Assembly (NCBI GenBank): GCA_944322305.1
Contig: CALUOP010000008.1
Location: forward strand, 1 to 64,000
Length of the DNA stretch: 64,000 nucleotides
Source: an uncultured Coriobacteriaceae bacterium
Lineage (GTDB): Bacteria > Actinomycetota > Coriobacteriia > Coriobacteriales > Coriobacteriaceae
Reading direction: 5' to 3'
Below the pieces are notes generated by a model, which worked only from the letters and a program-made list of their open reading frames with translations, ran no database searches and was not told the origin of the DNA. The translations under genes were made by a program, and so were the position numbers. Numbering within the stretch: position 1 is the first letter of the stretch; each line of letters opens with the position of its first letter. Below, piece after piece: positions 50,743 to 59,370 of this stretch.

Positions 50743-51684
50743 CTACCCCAGCAGCGCGGCGATGAGCACCGGCACGAGCGCCGAGCACACCACCCCGTTC
50801 ACCACCGAGAACACCACCGTGCGCTCGTCGGTCACGCGGATCATCACCGGCAAGGTGGTGTCCTCGCTCGTGGCCGCGGCCGCCCCGATGCAGGCGAAGA
50901 AGTTGAGCTTGCGCGCGATGACCGGGATCAGGGCGAAGCTCGCGAGCTCGCGCATCAGGTTGGCGAGAAACGCCACCACGCCCATCTGCGCGCCGGCCAG
51001 CCCCTCGATGGTGACGCCGGCCAGGCTGTACCACCCCAGCCCGCTCGCCACAGCCATGCCCTCGCGCAGCGCGTCGCCGCACAGGGCGCTCGCCGCCGCG
51101 CCGCCGGCAAGCGAGCCGGCCACCACGCCGAGCGGGATGACGAGCATCTTGACGTGGTGCTCGCGCAAGCTGGCGAGAAGCCCGCGGCGCATGCCCACGC
51201 TCACCCCCACCGAGCACATCAGCGCGTAAAGCACCGCGTCGGCGCCTGCGGCAAGCGCGGCCGAAAGCATGTTGCCGGGCCACAACGCACCGGCGGCGAG
51301 ACCCGCCGCCAGCGCGGCGAGCACCGCAAGCGTCATGGGCTCCTCGCGCAGCGCCGAGGCAACGCGGCCGGGCAGCTGCCGCAGGGGCCGGCGGGCAGGC
51401 GCGGCCGCCGCCACCGCGCGCCGCGCGCCCAACAGGCGGCTCGTGAGCGCGTAGACCGCCGCAACCGAGGCAGCCGTGGCGCACAGGCAGTAGGCCAGGC
51501 TCTGCAAGCCGAACGACCCCAGGTTTTGGAAGAGGACGGGCGTGAGCGCGAGCGTCGAGCCCATGCCGCAGACGAGCAGGCAGGTGCAGGTGGTCTGCAC
51601 GAGTTCGTTTGCGCGGCGCAGACGCTCGGGCACGACCAGCCGTCCCAGCGCCACGCCGGCGGCCATCGCTATGAGAATGTCCAT
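50743..51684 (-). CDS. lysO: L-lysine exporter LysO (YbjE family)
   Basis: 313 residues, eight or so helices with the DUF340/LysO pattern: MDILIAMAAGVALGRLVVPERL, CSVGVSVGM, ASGLGWYSLAG, FLANLMRELASFALIPV and the conserved GAAAATSEDTTLPVMIRV. E. coli LysO exports lysine and toxic analogues. The ATG overlaps the acetyltransferase stop as TGATG, so it is translationally coupled to it. Confidence 0.85.
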   Translation of the reverse strand: MDILIAMAAGVALGRLVVPERLRRANELVQTTCTCLLVCGMGSTLALTPVLFQNLGSFGLQSLAYCLCATAASVAAVYALTSRLLGARRAVAAAAPARRPLRQLPGRVASALREEPMTLAVLAALAAGLAAGALWPGNMLSAALAAGADAVLYALMCSVGVSVGMRRGLLASLREHHVKMLVIPLGVVAGSLAGGAAASALCGDALREGMAVASGLGWYSLAGVTIEGLAGAQMGVVAFLANLMRELASFALIPVIARKLNFFACIGAAAATSEDTTLPVMIRVTDERTVVFSVVNGVVCSALVPVLIAALLG

Positions 51685-52436
51685 CAGCGCTCCGTGCGCG
51701 GCTCGGGGTTGATCCAGCATTGGGTGACGGGCACTTGGCGCAGGCCGAACTTGCGCTGCAGGCCCTGCGAGGCCGCGTTGTCCAGCGCCACGTGGCAGTA
51801 CACCTTGCGGCCCTGCGCGCGCAGGCGGTTGATGAGCGCGCCCTCGAGCTCGGAGGCGTAGCCGCGGCGGCGGTGCTCGGGGAAGACCTCGAGCATGCCC
51901 ATGGAGGCCTCGTCGTGCTCGCCGATGAAGCCCACGAGCTCGCCGGCGGCGTCAAAGCCGCCCAGGATCCAACCGCGGTCCAGGTGATCGTACACATCGG
52001 CTTTCTCGATGAGGTGATAGCGCTCGAGAACCACGTCGGCGTGGGCGCGGGAAAGCGGGCGGACGGCAAGGCTGCCGGCAACCGGCACGGGCTCGCCCTT
52101 CTCGTACACCCAGATCTGATAGGGGTGCACGGCACCGCCAGGCATGAGATCCTGCGCAAAGCGTGCGTCGGCAAGCGCCACCACCGGCGTGCCCGCCACA
52201 GCGGGCGCCATGCGGCGGGCGGCGTCCCTACCCGCCGGCGCGGCGAACAGCGCGCCGGTGCGCGTCACCTCGAGCAGCACGCCGTCCTCGCCCGCGTAGC
52301 GCACAGCCATGCGGCCCAGGCGCAGCGGCTCCTCGAGGTACCAGCACATGCCGGGGCAGGCTTCGTCCAGCCGCGCCAGCATCTGCTGCGCCCGCTCAAC
52401 CGCTTCCGCCCCGCATACCTCTGCGCGCTTGTCCAT
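51684..52436 (-). CDS. GNAT-family N-acetyltransferase
   Basis: 250 residues. The C-terminal half has the acetyl-CoA fold: GFIGEHDEASMGMLEVFPEHRRRGYASELEGALINRL with the RRRGYA pyrophosphate loop, then VALDNAASQGLQRKFGL, the usual N-x2-S-x2-L-x2-K-x-GF ending. The N-terminal 110 residues form a separate domain like the FR47/glycine-acyltransferase type. ATG 52436 is preceded by AGAGGAG. Coupling to lysO suggests the substrate may be an amino acid or amine that is also exported (inference only). Confidence 0.85.
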   Translation of the reverse strand: MDKRAEVCGAEAVERAQQMLARLDEACPGMCWYLEEPLRLGRMAVRYAGEDGVLLEVTRTGALFAAPAGRDAARRMAPAVAGTPVVALADARFAQDLMPGGAVHPYQIWVYEKGEPVPVAGSLAVRPLSRAHADVVLERYHLIEKADVYDHLDRGWILGGFDAAGELVGFIGEHDEASMGMLEVFPEHRRRGYASELEGALINRLRAQGRKVYCHVALDNAASQGLQRKFGLRQVPVTQCWINPEPRTER

Positions 52437-52582
52437 CTGCCGGCTCCTCTCGCTCTTTTTGCCGGAGCCAAGTATACGCCGGACGAAGCGCGCCCGGCAC
52501 GAGACGCAGGCGCCGGCGCGCAGAACCCGGCGCGCAGCCAGCGCGCGGGATCCTCGCACCGAACAGCCGCGGGCAGGGCGCC

Positions 52583-54130
52583 TTACGCCTTGAGAGGCCA
52601 GAAGCTGATGCGGGCGCCAGGCGCCTCCACGTTCACGCTCACGCGCTTGGGGTAGATCCGCGTGGTGAAGGCCGCCGCGCCGCCGTTCACGAACACCTCG
52701 ACGCTCGAGGTGTCCGCCAGCACGCGCACGTCCTCAAGCTCCCCCACCGGCCAGGTGCGCTCGGTGCGCCCGCAGCCGGCCGAGGCGCGGCTCGGGTCGG
52801 TGAAGCGCAAGGTGAAGGCCTGTGCGTCCGGGTTGTAGGAAAGCTCCAGCTCGTCGGCCACCAGGGCGTAGAAACCCTGCAGGCGCTGCTCGCCCGGCTG
52901 CGGCGCCACCTCCAAATCAAAGAGGCACGCCGGCTCGCCCTCGGCCGAGAAGACGTCGCCCCCCTCGTCAAGCGATCCGCGCAGAGCCTCGACCTCGCGC
53001 ACGGGCCAGGTGCGCACAGACCCGTCCGCCGCCACGGTCACCTCGCGCGGGACCGTGAGGGCGTGCTGCCAGCCGCGCGCAACCGTGGGGTCGTTGCCGT
53101 AGGCGGGCTCGTCGGGGATGCCCATCCAGGCAACGAGGATGCGCCGGCCGTCCTCGGCCTCGAAGCTCTGCGGCGCGTAGAAGTCGAACCCGGCGTCCCA
53201 AAGGGAAAAGTCGCCGAAGGCGCAGGGGTGCGCGGCATCCCACACGTCGCCTGCCACCGTGAAGTAGCCTGCCTGGTAGACGTTGAGCGCGTCCCACGGC
53301 GCACCGGAAAGCCCCTGCGGCGACACGGAGAGGATCTTCACCGCGGGTGCGGCGGGCAGCTCGAAGTAGTCGGGGCACTCCCACATGAAGCCGAAGCGCT
53401 TGGGCGTGCTCACGCGGTTGGCCAGCGTCCAGACGCGCTTGTCGGCCGAGGAGAACACCAGCACCTCGCCGGCGTCGCCGCCCTGGTCGGTGCTCTCGGG
53501 CAGGTCCCCGCGCCGGCGCGCGCCCAGCACCATGAGGTAGGGCCCCACGCCCGCCTTCGCGGCGCGCTCGGCCTCGGCGCAGGCAAGGCGCCACACCTTG
53601 GGGTCGCGCACGTGCAGGGTGTCGTCAGCGGGGTAGTCGGTGTTGGTGAGCACGACGCGCTTGGTGTCGACCAGGCCGGTTGCCTCGTTGTAGCAGGCGC
53701 GTATCACCGCGGCCTCGCGGCCCGTGGTGACGTAGTCGAAGCCGTCACCGTCCTCGCGTTTGACGTTGCCGGTGTAGAACAGCTCGAGGCGGCCGTCCTC
53801 AACGAGCGCGGAGCCCGAGTAGGCGCCGTTCACGTCGAAAGGATGGTCGGGGAAAAGCGGCGCGGGCAGGTACTCCCAGCTGAGCAGGTCGCGGCTCACC
53901 GCGTGGCCCCAGAGCTTGAGCCCGCCGTCTGCGTTGAAGGGCGCATACTGGAAAAACGCGTGGAACACGCCGTCTTTCTGGCACAGGCCGTTGGGGTCGT
54001 TGAGCCAGCCGGTGGGCGGCTGCACGTGAAAGCCCAGCCGGTAGGGGTCGGGCTCGGCGGCGCGGGACGAGGCGGCCGCGCGCTCGGCCGCCTCGGTCAG
54101 AAGCTTGAGGTCTTTGCTTGTTGCGTTCAT
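52583..54130 (-). CDS. scrB: Sucrose-6-phosphate hydrolase / beta-fructofuranosidase, GH32
   Basis: 515 residues. Five-bladed propeller with nucleophile Asp45 in GWLNDPNG, RDPKVWR and acid/base Glu251 in WECPDYFEL; the C-terminal beta-sandwich ends SFWPLKA. GGAAGGG precedes the ATG; some 65 upstream codons are in frame but lack a site. It follows the PTS gene on the same strand, so the substrate is most likely sucrose-6-phosphate, split to glucose-6-phosphate and fructose. Confidence 0.93.
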   Translation of the reverse strand: MNATSKDLKLLTEAAERAAASSRAAEPDPYRLGFHVQPPTGWLNDPNGLCQKDGVFHAFFQYAPFNADGGLKLWGHAVSRDLLSWEYLPAPLFPDHPFDVNGAYSGSALVEDGRLELFYTGNVKREDGDGFDYVTTGREAAVIRACYNEATGLVDTKRVVLTNTDYPADDTLHVRDPKVWRLACAEAERAAKAGVGPYLMVLGARRRGDLPESTDQGGDAGEVLVFSSADKRVWTLANRVSTPKRFGFMWECPDYFELPAAPAVKILSVSPQGLSGAPWDALNVYQAGYFTVAGDVWDAAHPCAFGDFSLWDAGFDFYAPQSFEAEDGRRILVAWMGIPDEPAYGNDPTVARGWQHALTVPREVTVAADGSVRTWPVREVEALRGSLDEGGDVFSAEGEPACLFDLEVAPQPGEQRLQGFYALVADELELSYNPDAQAFTLRFTDPSRASAGCGRTERTWPVGELEDVRVLADTSSVEVFVNGGAAAFTTRIYPKRVSVNVEAPGARISFWPLKA

Positions 54131-54269
54131 CGGGTTCCCTTCCCAAGGGCGCTCCGGCCGACGCCGGCGGGCCCGTTTTCGTTGTTGTACCCGCGCGGGC
54201 TCGCGGACAGCCCCCGCGGGCGCAAGGCGCAGCGGCCTGAGCAACCGCTGCGCCGGGCAACCGGAAGCC

Positions 54270-55658
54270 TTACGCGTCCTGCTCGTCAGCGTAGAGCACG
54301 AACGAGAGGGCGAAGGCGACCGCGAAGGCAACGGCGAACATCACCACGTACTGCACCGGCTGGGACAGGCACAGAAGCAGACCGAAGATGCCCGTGACGC
54401 CCGTGCCCGAGGCGGCGAGCCCGGTGAGGGCGCACACCAGCGCGCCGCAGCCGCCGCCGATGCAGCCGGCGATGAAGGGCTTCACGAAACGCAGGTTCAC
54501 GCCGAAGATGGCCGGCTCGGTGATGCCCATGAGCGCGGAGAGGCCGGAGGGAAGCGCGAGGCCCTTGACCTTGGCGCTCTTGGTCTTGACGGCCACCGCC
54601 AGCGCCGCGCCGCCCTGGGCGATGTTGGCCGCGGAGGCAACCGGCAGCCAGTAGGTCACGCCGTACTGGGCGAGCTGGCCCAGGTCGATGGTGGTGTACA
54701 TCTGGTGGATGCCGGTAACCACGGTGGGCGCGTAGAAGCAGCCGATGATGAAGCTGCCGATGCCGAAGGGCAGGGTCAGCAGCGCCTGGATGACGCCGAG
54801 GATGGCGTTCTCAGCCCACACGAAGATGGGGCCCACCAGCACGAGCGTCACGAGCGAGGTCACGAACACCGAGACGAGCGGCGTCACGAACAGGTCGAAC
54901 ATCTCGGGCACGATCTTGTGCAGGCGCTTCTCGATCACCGAGAGGATGAAGACCGCCACCACGATGGGGATGACGTGGCCCTGGTAGCCCACCCACTCGA
55001 TGTTGTAGAGACCGGGGATGACGCTCACGTACTGGGCAACGCCGTCGGCGGCCACGGTGTTGGCGTTCTGCAGCGCCGGGTTCACCAGCACCATGCCGAT
55101 AACCGCGCCGAGGTAGGGGTTGGCGCCGAAGGCCTTGGCGGCCGAGAAGCCGATGAGGATCTGCAGGAACGTGAACGACGTGCCGGAGACGAGGTCGGCG
55201 ATCTTGTAGATGAAGTTGTTGGTGTCGATGGCGATGAAGCCGTTGGTGTTCATGAAGTTGAGCGCGCTCATGATGCCCAGAAGCAGGCCCGAGGCCACGA
55301 TGGCCGGGATGATGGGCACGAAAACGTCGCCGAGGAGCTTGACGGCGCGCATCAGCGGGTTCTGGTGCGCGGCGGCGGCCTTCTTTGCCTCCTCCTTGGT
55401 GGACGCCTCGACGCCCGCCATGGCGATGAACTCGTCGTACACCTTGTTGACGGTGCCCGTGCCAAGGATCACCTGCAGCTGGCCCTGAGCCTCGAAAACG
55501 CCCTTGACGCCGTCGACGTTCTCGATCTCCTCCTTCTTGACCTTGCTGTTGTCGGCGATGACCAAGCGCAGGCGCGTGGCGCAATGCGCTGCGGAGGCGA
55601 TGTTGTCCTTGCCGCCCACGAGGCCGAGGATCTCCTCCGCACACTTCTTATAGTCCAT
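54270..55658 (-). CDS. scrA: Sucrose-type PTS permease, EIIBC
   Basis: 462 residues. The IIB domain (1-85) has the phosphorylated Cys26 in AAHCATRLRLV; the IIC part (about 100-455) is a ten-helix permease of the glucose/sucrose class, with VPIIPAIVASGLLLG, LIGFSAAKAFGANPYLGAVIG and the conserved GITEPAIFGVNLR. No IIA domain is fused, as in ScrA proteins that borrow the glucose IIA. AAAGGAGAACAAT precedes ATG 55658. Two LacI-type operators lie upstream and the hydrolase follows. Confidence 0.9.
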   Translation of the reverse strand: MDYKKCAEEILGLVGGKDNIASAAHCATRLRLVIADNSKVKKEEIENVDGVKGVFEAQGQLQVILGTGTVNKVYDEFIAMAGVEASTKEEAKKAAAAHQNPLMRAVKLLGDVFVPIIPAIVASGLLLGIMSALNFMNTNGFIAIDTNNFIYKIADLVSGTSFTFLQILIGFSAAKAFGANPYLGAVIGMVLVNPALQNANTVAADGVAQYVSVIPGLYNIEWVGYQGHVIPIVVAVFILSVIEKRLHKIVPEMFDLFVTPLVSVFVTSLVTLVLVGPIFVWAENAILGVIQALLTLPFGIGSFIIGCFYAPTVVTGIHQMYTTIDLGQLAQYGVTYWLPVASAANIAQGGAALAVAVKTKSAKVKGLALPSGLSALMGITEPAIFGVNLRFVKPFIAGCIGGGCGALVCALTGLAASGTGVTGIFGLLLCLSQPVQYVVMFAVAFAVAFALSFVLYADEQDA

Positions 55659-55774
55659 GGATTGTTCTCCTTTCTCCTGGACTATCACCGAAGACCGGCA
55701 CCCTCCCCTGTGCCTGGGAGACGGCGCTACCTGGGTGCGCCTCGCGTCGTGCTCCGGTGTGATTTCGATTTCAT

Positions 55775-55803
55775 ACTGTAATCGTTTTCATGTTTGGCGT
55801 AAA
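55775..55803 (-). promoter_or_regulatory. Promoter of the sucrose PTS gene
   Basis: Minus strand: TTTACG (55803-55798), 17 bases, TACAGT (55780-55775). The -10 is overlapped by operator 1. Confidence 0.6.
55777..55790 (-). promoter_or_regulatory. LacI-type operator 1 of the sucrose operon
   Basis: TGAAAACGATTACA, a near-palindrome with the central CG typical of LacI/GalR operators. It covers the -10. Confidence 0.75.
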
Positions 55804-55846
55804 GCGTCCGGCCCAAGATTTTTGACCTAAACGGCGGAATTTATTC

Positions 55847-55860
55847 TGTAAACGGTTTCA
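55847..55860 (-). promoter_or_regulatory. LacI-type operator 2 of the sucrose operon
   Basis: TGAAACCGTTTACA, a near-perfect palindrome, 70 bp upstream of operator 1. The pair could support repression by DNA looping. Confidence 0.8.
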
Positions 55861-55901
55861 CATTTTGGTGAGAAAAACACGGCGCACATTTGCATAGAGC
55901 G

Positions 55902-55931
55902 AAAGGGGCTGCCGAAAACGTCGGCAGCCCC
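55902..55931 (-). terminator. Terminator of the LacI gene
   Basis: Eleven-pair stem GGGGCTGCCGA with a five-base loop, followed on the minus strand by TTTCGC. It sits 47 bases past the regulator stop. Confidence 0.7.
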
Positions 55932-55977
55932 TTCTCCAGGCAGCGCCTGGTGGTGGTGCGCGGACGGCGGGGCTCCC

Positions 55978-56976
55978 CTACTCCATGCCGCCCACCTGGA
56001 AGCCCAGCTGCACCTGCGAGGTCACGGGGGCCTTGGCGCCCAGCAGGTCGATGAGCATCTCGGCGCCCTTGATGCCGCTGGTCATGTAGCCGAAGTGCAC
56101 CGTGGGAATGCCGCCGGTCACCGCGCGGAGCAGCTGGTTGTCGCCAAAGCCGCTCACCAGGGGCCTCTCGTAGGGCACGCCCGCCGCATCCGCCCCGCGG
56201 ACCAGCTCGTTGACGGCCTCGATGGCACCGGCGGCGATGGTGTCGGTCGCACAGGCGATAACCGCGATGTCGGGCTTGCGCGCAACCAGGTTCATCGCGC
56301 CGCGGTAACCCGAGCCCGTGGTGAACGCCCCGCGCTCGACGAGGCTCTTGTCGAGCGAGCGGCCGGCTGCGGCAAGGCCCGCCGCCAGTCCGTCCTCGCG
56401 CGCGGCGCCCGCGGCGGCGTCGGCGCGCGTCACGCCGACGTAGCCCACCGCGCCACCCTCGGGCACCCGGCCGGCGAGGTAGCGGCCCATCTCGTAGGCG
56501 GCGTGGTAGTCGTCGTGGAACACGCAGCTCGTCTCGGCCACCTTTTGGCCCACCACGACCACCGGCACCTTGGCGTCGGCTAGAAACGCGTGGTGCTCCT
56601 CGGTCATGACGGTGCCCGCCAAGATGATCCCGTCCACCGGGTAGCTCTCGAAAAGACGCAGGTAGTCGAGCTCTTTTGCGGGATCGTTGTCGGTGTCGGC
56701 CAAAAGCATCTGGTAGCGGCGCTCCGCCAGCACCTGCCCGACGCCGGCCACCACGCGCCCGATGGACTCCGAGCTTATCTTGGGCACCACCACGCCGATG
56801 AGCCGGCCGCTCTTGGTCCGGAGCGCCCGGGCCTGCGCCGACGGGCGGTAGCCGGTTTTGTCGATAGCCGCGCGGATGCGCTCGCGCTTCTCTTCCGCCA
56901 CGTAGCCGCCGTTGAGATAGCGCGACACCGCCGCGCTCGAGACGCCCGCCATCTGGGCGATTTCCTTGATCGTCAT
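55978..56976 (-). CDS. LacI-family repressor of the sucrose operon
   Basis: 332 residues. The N-terminal helix-turn-helix and hinge read MTIKEIAQMAGVSSAAVSRYLNGGYVAEEKRERIRAAI, followed by the GYRPSAQARALRTK linker and a periplasmic-binding-like sugar domain (IGVVVPKISSESIG to the end). GGGAG lies nine bases before ATG 56976. It has its own terminator; the two operators between it and the PTS gene are the likely targets. The sensed sugar, sucrose or its phosphate, is inferred from context. Confidence 0.93.
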   Translation of the reverse strand: MTIKEIAQMAGVSSAAVSRYLNGGYVAEEKRERIRAAIDKTGYRPSAQARALRTKSGRLIGVVVPKISSESIGRVVAGVGQVLAERRYQMLLADTDNDPAKELDYLRLFESYPVDGIILAGTVMTEEHHAFLADAKVPVVVVGQKVAETSCVFHDDYHAAYEMGRYLAGRVPEGGAVGYVGVTRADAAAGAAREDGLAAGLAAAGRSLDKSLVERGAFTTGSGYRGAMNLVARKPDIAVIACATDTIAAGAIEAVNELVRGADAAGVPYERPLVSGFGDNQLLRAVTGGIPTVHFGYMTSGIKGAEMLIDLLGAKAPVTSQVQLGFQVGGME

Positions 56977-57960
56977 GCCGAGATGCTCCCGCACACTCCG
57001 AAATCGATTGCAGATACAGCGCTATCCTACCCGAATCGCCCCGCGAAGTCGCGCCCCGGCTCCCTCAAACGGCATATCAGCCGCGGAAGCGGCAGGGCGA
57101 GAGGCGCGGTGCGGGGGCGAACACCGGCTGCAGCCCCGGTTGCCCGCGGTTCTGTCACGCAAGCGCACGCATGGATGCGACCTCGCGCCCGCTGCAAGGG
57201 TTAACCGCGATCGCGGCAGCTAACGAGAACAACGCGGCCGGCAGTTACCCGCGATTCCGTCACACAACGTTCAGTTTCCCGCGGTTCTGTCCTGCAGCTA
57301 CGGTTCGGTCGCACTTACGACAGATAGTGAAGACCACGCAGCCGGCAGTTAGCCGCAATCCTGTCACCCAGCGTTTGGCTGGCCGCGTTTTTGTCGTATA
57401 GCGGCGATTTAGCCGCAAACATAGCAGCTAACGAGAATCACGCGGGTGGCGGTTGGCCACTGATATGACAGGTAACGGGCAGTTGCCCGCGCTCTTGTCG
57501 CATAAGGCTTCAGTTACACGCACTTACGACAGCTAAGGAGCGGTTAGTCGCTCACACCGCAGCCAATTCCCGGAAAACTGGGAATTGGCTGTCGTCGGAG
57601 CGGCTAACTGGTTTCCAAACGACAAGATCGCGACCAACCGCCGCGACCTGTACGCACGCCTCCCCTCGCCCGCGCACCCAACCCAGCTCACAGAGCCACA
57701 CGCTCTTCGCCGGCCCGCACCGCCGCCCGAACGCAGGCTTCAAGGCGGCACCATTGTCGCACGCCCTCGCAACCCTCACCTGCACGCGGGTCTCTCCCCT
57801 TGCGTACCCAACTCCGCCGCAGCCCGCGCGCCTGGCCGGACACGCGTCAACACGCGTTTGTAGCAGTCGTGGCGATTAGCCAAAAACTTTCAAGTTAAAG
57901 TTTAAGGTGAGCTTTTCGGCTATACTGTCTCCAACGAGCAATCGCTGATTGGATGGTTTC
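56977..57960. other. Gene-free region between the LacI gene and the secreted RlpA-like gene
   Basis: 984 bases without a gene. From 57242 to 57640 it is filled by the phased repeat module (separate entry). The part from 57850 on is A+T-richer and carries TATACT at 57921-57926, a likely -10 for the next gene, with no good -35. Confidence 0.6.
57242..57640. repeat. Phased repeat module, copy with nine left cores
   Basis: Left cores start at 57242 (CAGTTACCCGCG), 57272, 57301, 57346, 57376, 57450, 57480, 57511 and 57541, that is steps of 30, 29, 45, 30, 74, 30, 31 and 30. Most are followed by a TGTC or TTGTCG. The central module starts at 57541 with the inverted core at 57600 (59 bp) and a perfect inner hairpin CAGCCAATTCCC (57560-57571) / GGGAATTGGCTG (57580-57591). 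Another inverted core, GCGACCAACCG, starts at 57630. Confidence 0.75.
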
Positions 57961-59124
57961 ATGCTGGATCACGACGACGCTACGTCACCACGCGCTGTGC
58001 GCGCCATCGCGCGCCTCGCCTGCACCGCCGGGCTCACCGCGAGCCTCGTGCTCAGCGGCAGTGCGGTTCTTGCGCCTGCCCAAGCTTGGGCAGCCTCCGC
58101 CTCCACCGAGGCTGAGCTCGCCAAGCTCACGCAGCAGATCTCCGAGGCCGAGGCAACCTACCAGGAATCGGTTGCGCAGGCCGACAGCCTGCAGGAGGAG
58201 ATCAACTCCGTGGCTGACGAGATTCTCGACCTCGAGCAGAACGTCATCCCCGCGCAGCGCGAGCGCGCGGCCGACGCCGCCTCCCAGCTGTACAAGATGC
58301 AGTGCAACACCCCCAACCTGGTGTCGCTGCTTCTGCAGGCCGACTCGATGGAGGACTTCATCTCGTCCAGCAAGTACCTCACCGTCATCCAAGACGAGCA
58401 CACAGCCGAGCTGCAGCGCCTTTCCGAGGTTGAGGACGACCTCAACGCCAAGATGGCCGACCTCAACGCCAAGCAGACCGAGGTAGCGACCGAGCAGCAA
58501 AAGGCCTCCGACGCCCTCGCCTCCGTGCAGAGCGCCGCGGCGGAGGTGCAGAAGAAAGCTGACGCCGAGAACGCCGCCGAGGCCCAGGCGGCCGCAGAGG
58601 CAGCCCAGCGCGCCGCAGCCGAGCAGGCCGCGCGCGAGCAGGCCGCGGCCGAGCAGCACAGCGCCGCCACCGAAACCGCTCCCTCCGAGCCGTCCGGCTC
58701 CTCGCAGAGCAGCTCCAACAGCTCCGGCTCCAACACCTCCAACAACTCCGGCAGCTCAAGCTCCAACCAGGGCGGCTCCAGCTCGGGTTCCAGCTCGTCC
58801 AACAGCGGATCGTCGGGCTCCTCCAGCCAGGGTGGCTGGCTCACCGGCAAAGCCTCCTACTACGGTTTGGGCGACGGCCTCATGGGCAGCATGTGCGCCG
58901 ACGGCTCCCCCGTTACCGAGACCTCCATGGGCATTGCCATGCTCAGCGTGCCGCTGGGCACCAAGGTTGAGATTCGCTACGGCGGCAAGAGCGTCGTGGC
59001 CACCGTGCGCGACCGCGGCCCGTACGCCGGCGGCCGCGTGATCGACATGCAGCCCGCCGTGGCGCGAGCACTGGGCTTCATCAGCGTGGGCGTCGACACG
59101 GTAAGCTACCGCATCTTGGGCTAG
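57961..59124 (+). CDS. Secreted coiled-coil protein with RlpA-like (DPBB) domain
   Basis: 387 residues. Signal peptide at about 1-45 (LACTAGLTASLVLSGSAVLA, cleavage near AWA). Residues 48-235 form a long coiled coil of the PcsB/CwlO type, with the recognisable LYKMQCNTPNLVSLLLQADS. A Ser/Asn/Gly linker covers 236-292. The C-terminal 90 residues are a double-psi beta-barrel: GKASYYGLGDGLMG, VPLGTKVEIRYGGKSVVATV and RDRGPYAGGRVIDMQPAVA. PcsB/CwlO proteins usually end in a CHAP or NlpC/P60 hydrolase, here replaced by DPBB. ATG 57961 has TTGGATGG upstream; a TTG four codons earlier is less likely. Confidence 0.85.
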   Translation: MLDHDDATSPRAVRAIARLACTAGLTASLVLSGSAVLAPAQAWAASASTEAELAKLTQQISEAEATYQESVAQADSLQEEINSVADEILDLEQNVIPAQRERAADAASQLYKMQCNTPNLVSLLLQADSMEDFISSSKYLTVIQDEHTAELQRLSEVEDDLNAKMADLNAKQTEVATEQQKASDALASVQSAAAEVQKKADAENAAEAQAAAEAAQRAAAEQAAREQAAAEQHSAATETAPSEPSGSSQSSSNSSGSNTSNNSGSSSSNQGGSSSGSSSSNSGSSGSSSQGGWLTGKASYYGLGDGLMGSMCADGSPVTETSMGIAMLSVPLGTKVEIRYGGKSVVATVRDRGPYAGGRVIDMQPAVARALGFISVGVDTVSYRILG

Positions 59125-59146
59125 CCCCCATAAGAATCGCACACGT

Positions 59147-59192
59147 CGCCCCTGCTCTCCTTGCGTAACGCTCGCGGAAGCAGGGGCGTTTT
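59147..59192 (+). terminator. Terminator of the RlpA-like gene
   Basis: CGCCCCTGCT and AGCAGGGGCG pair around a 22-base loop, then TTTTC. Confidence 0.75.
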
Positions 59193-59370
59193 CATGCCTG
59201 TCCGCGGCACGGCGCGTCCCCGGCGCCTTCGCCGCTGGGTAGCGGTTTTCGCCGGCGCCGCACCCTTGCCGAGCCATGCAAAAGCGCACCCGCCCTCTAC
59301 GGCAGGCGCACCCGCACCGCTTTCGCCTCAGATGCGCGCAGGTGCCAACCCGCGCCGCGCGCACGCTCCG

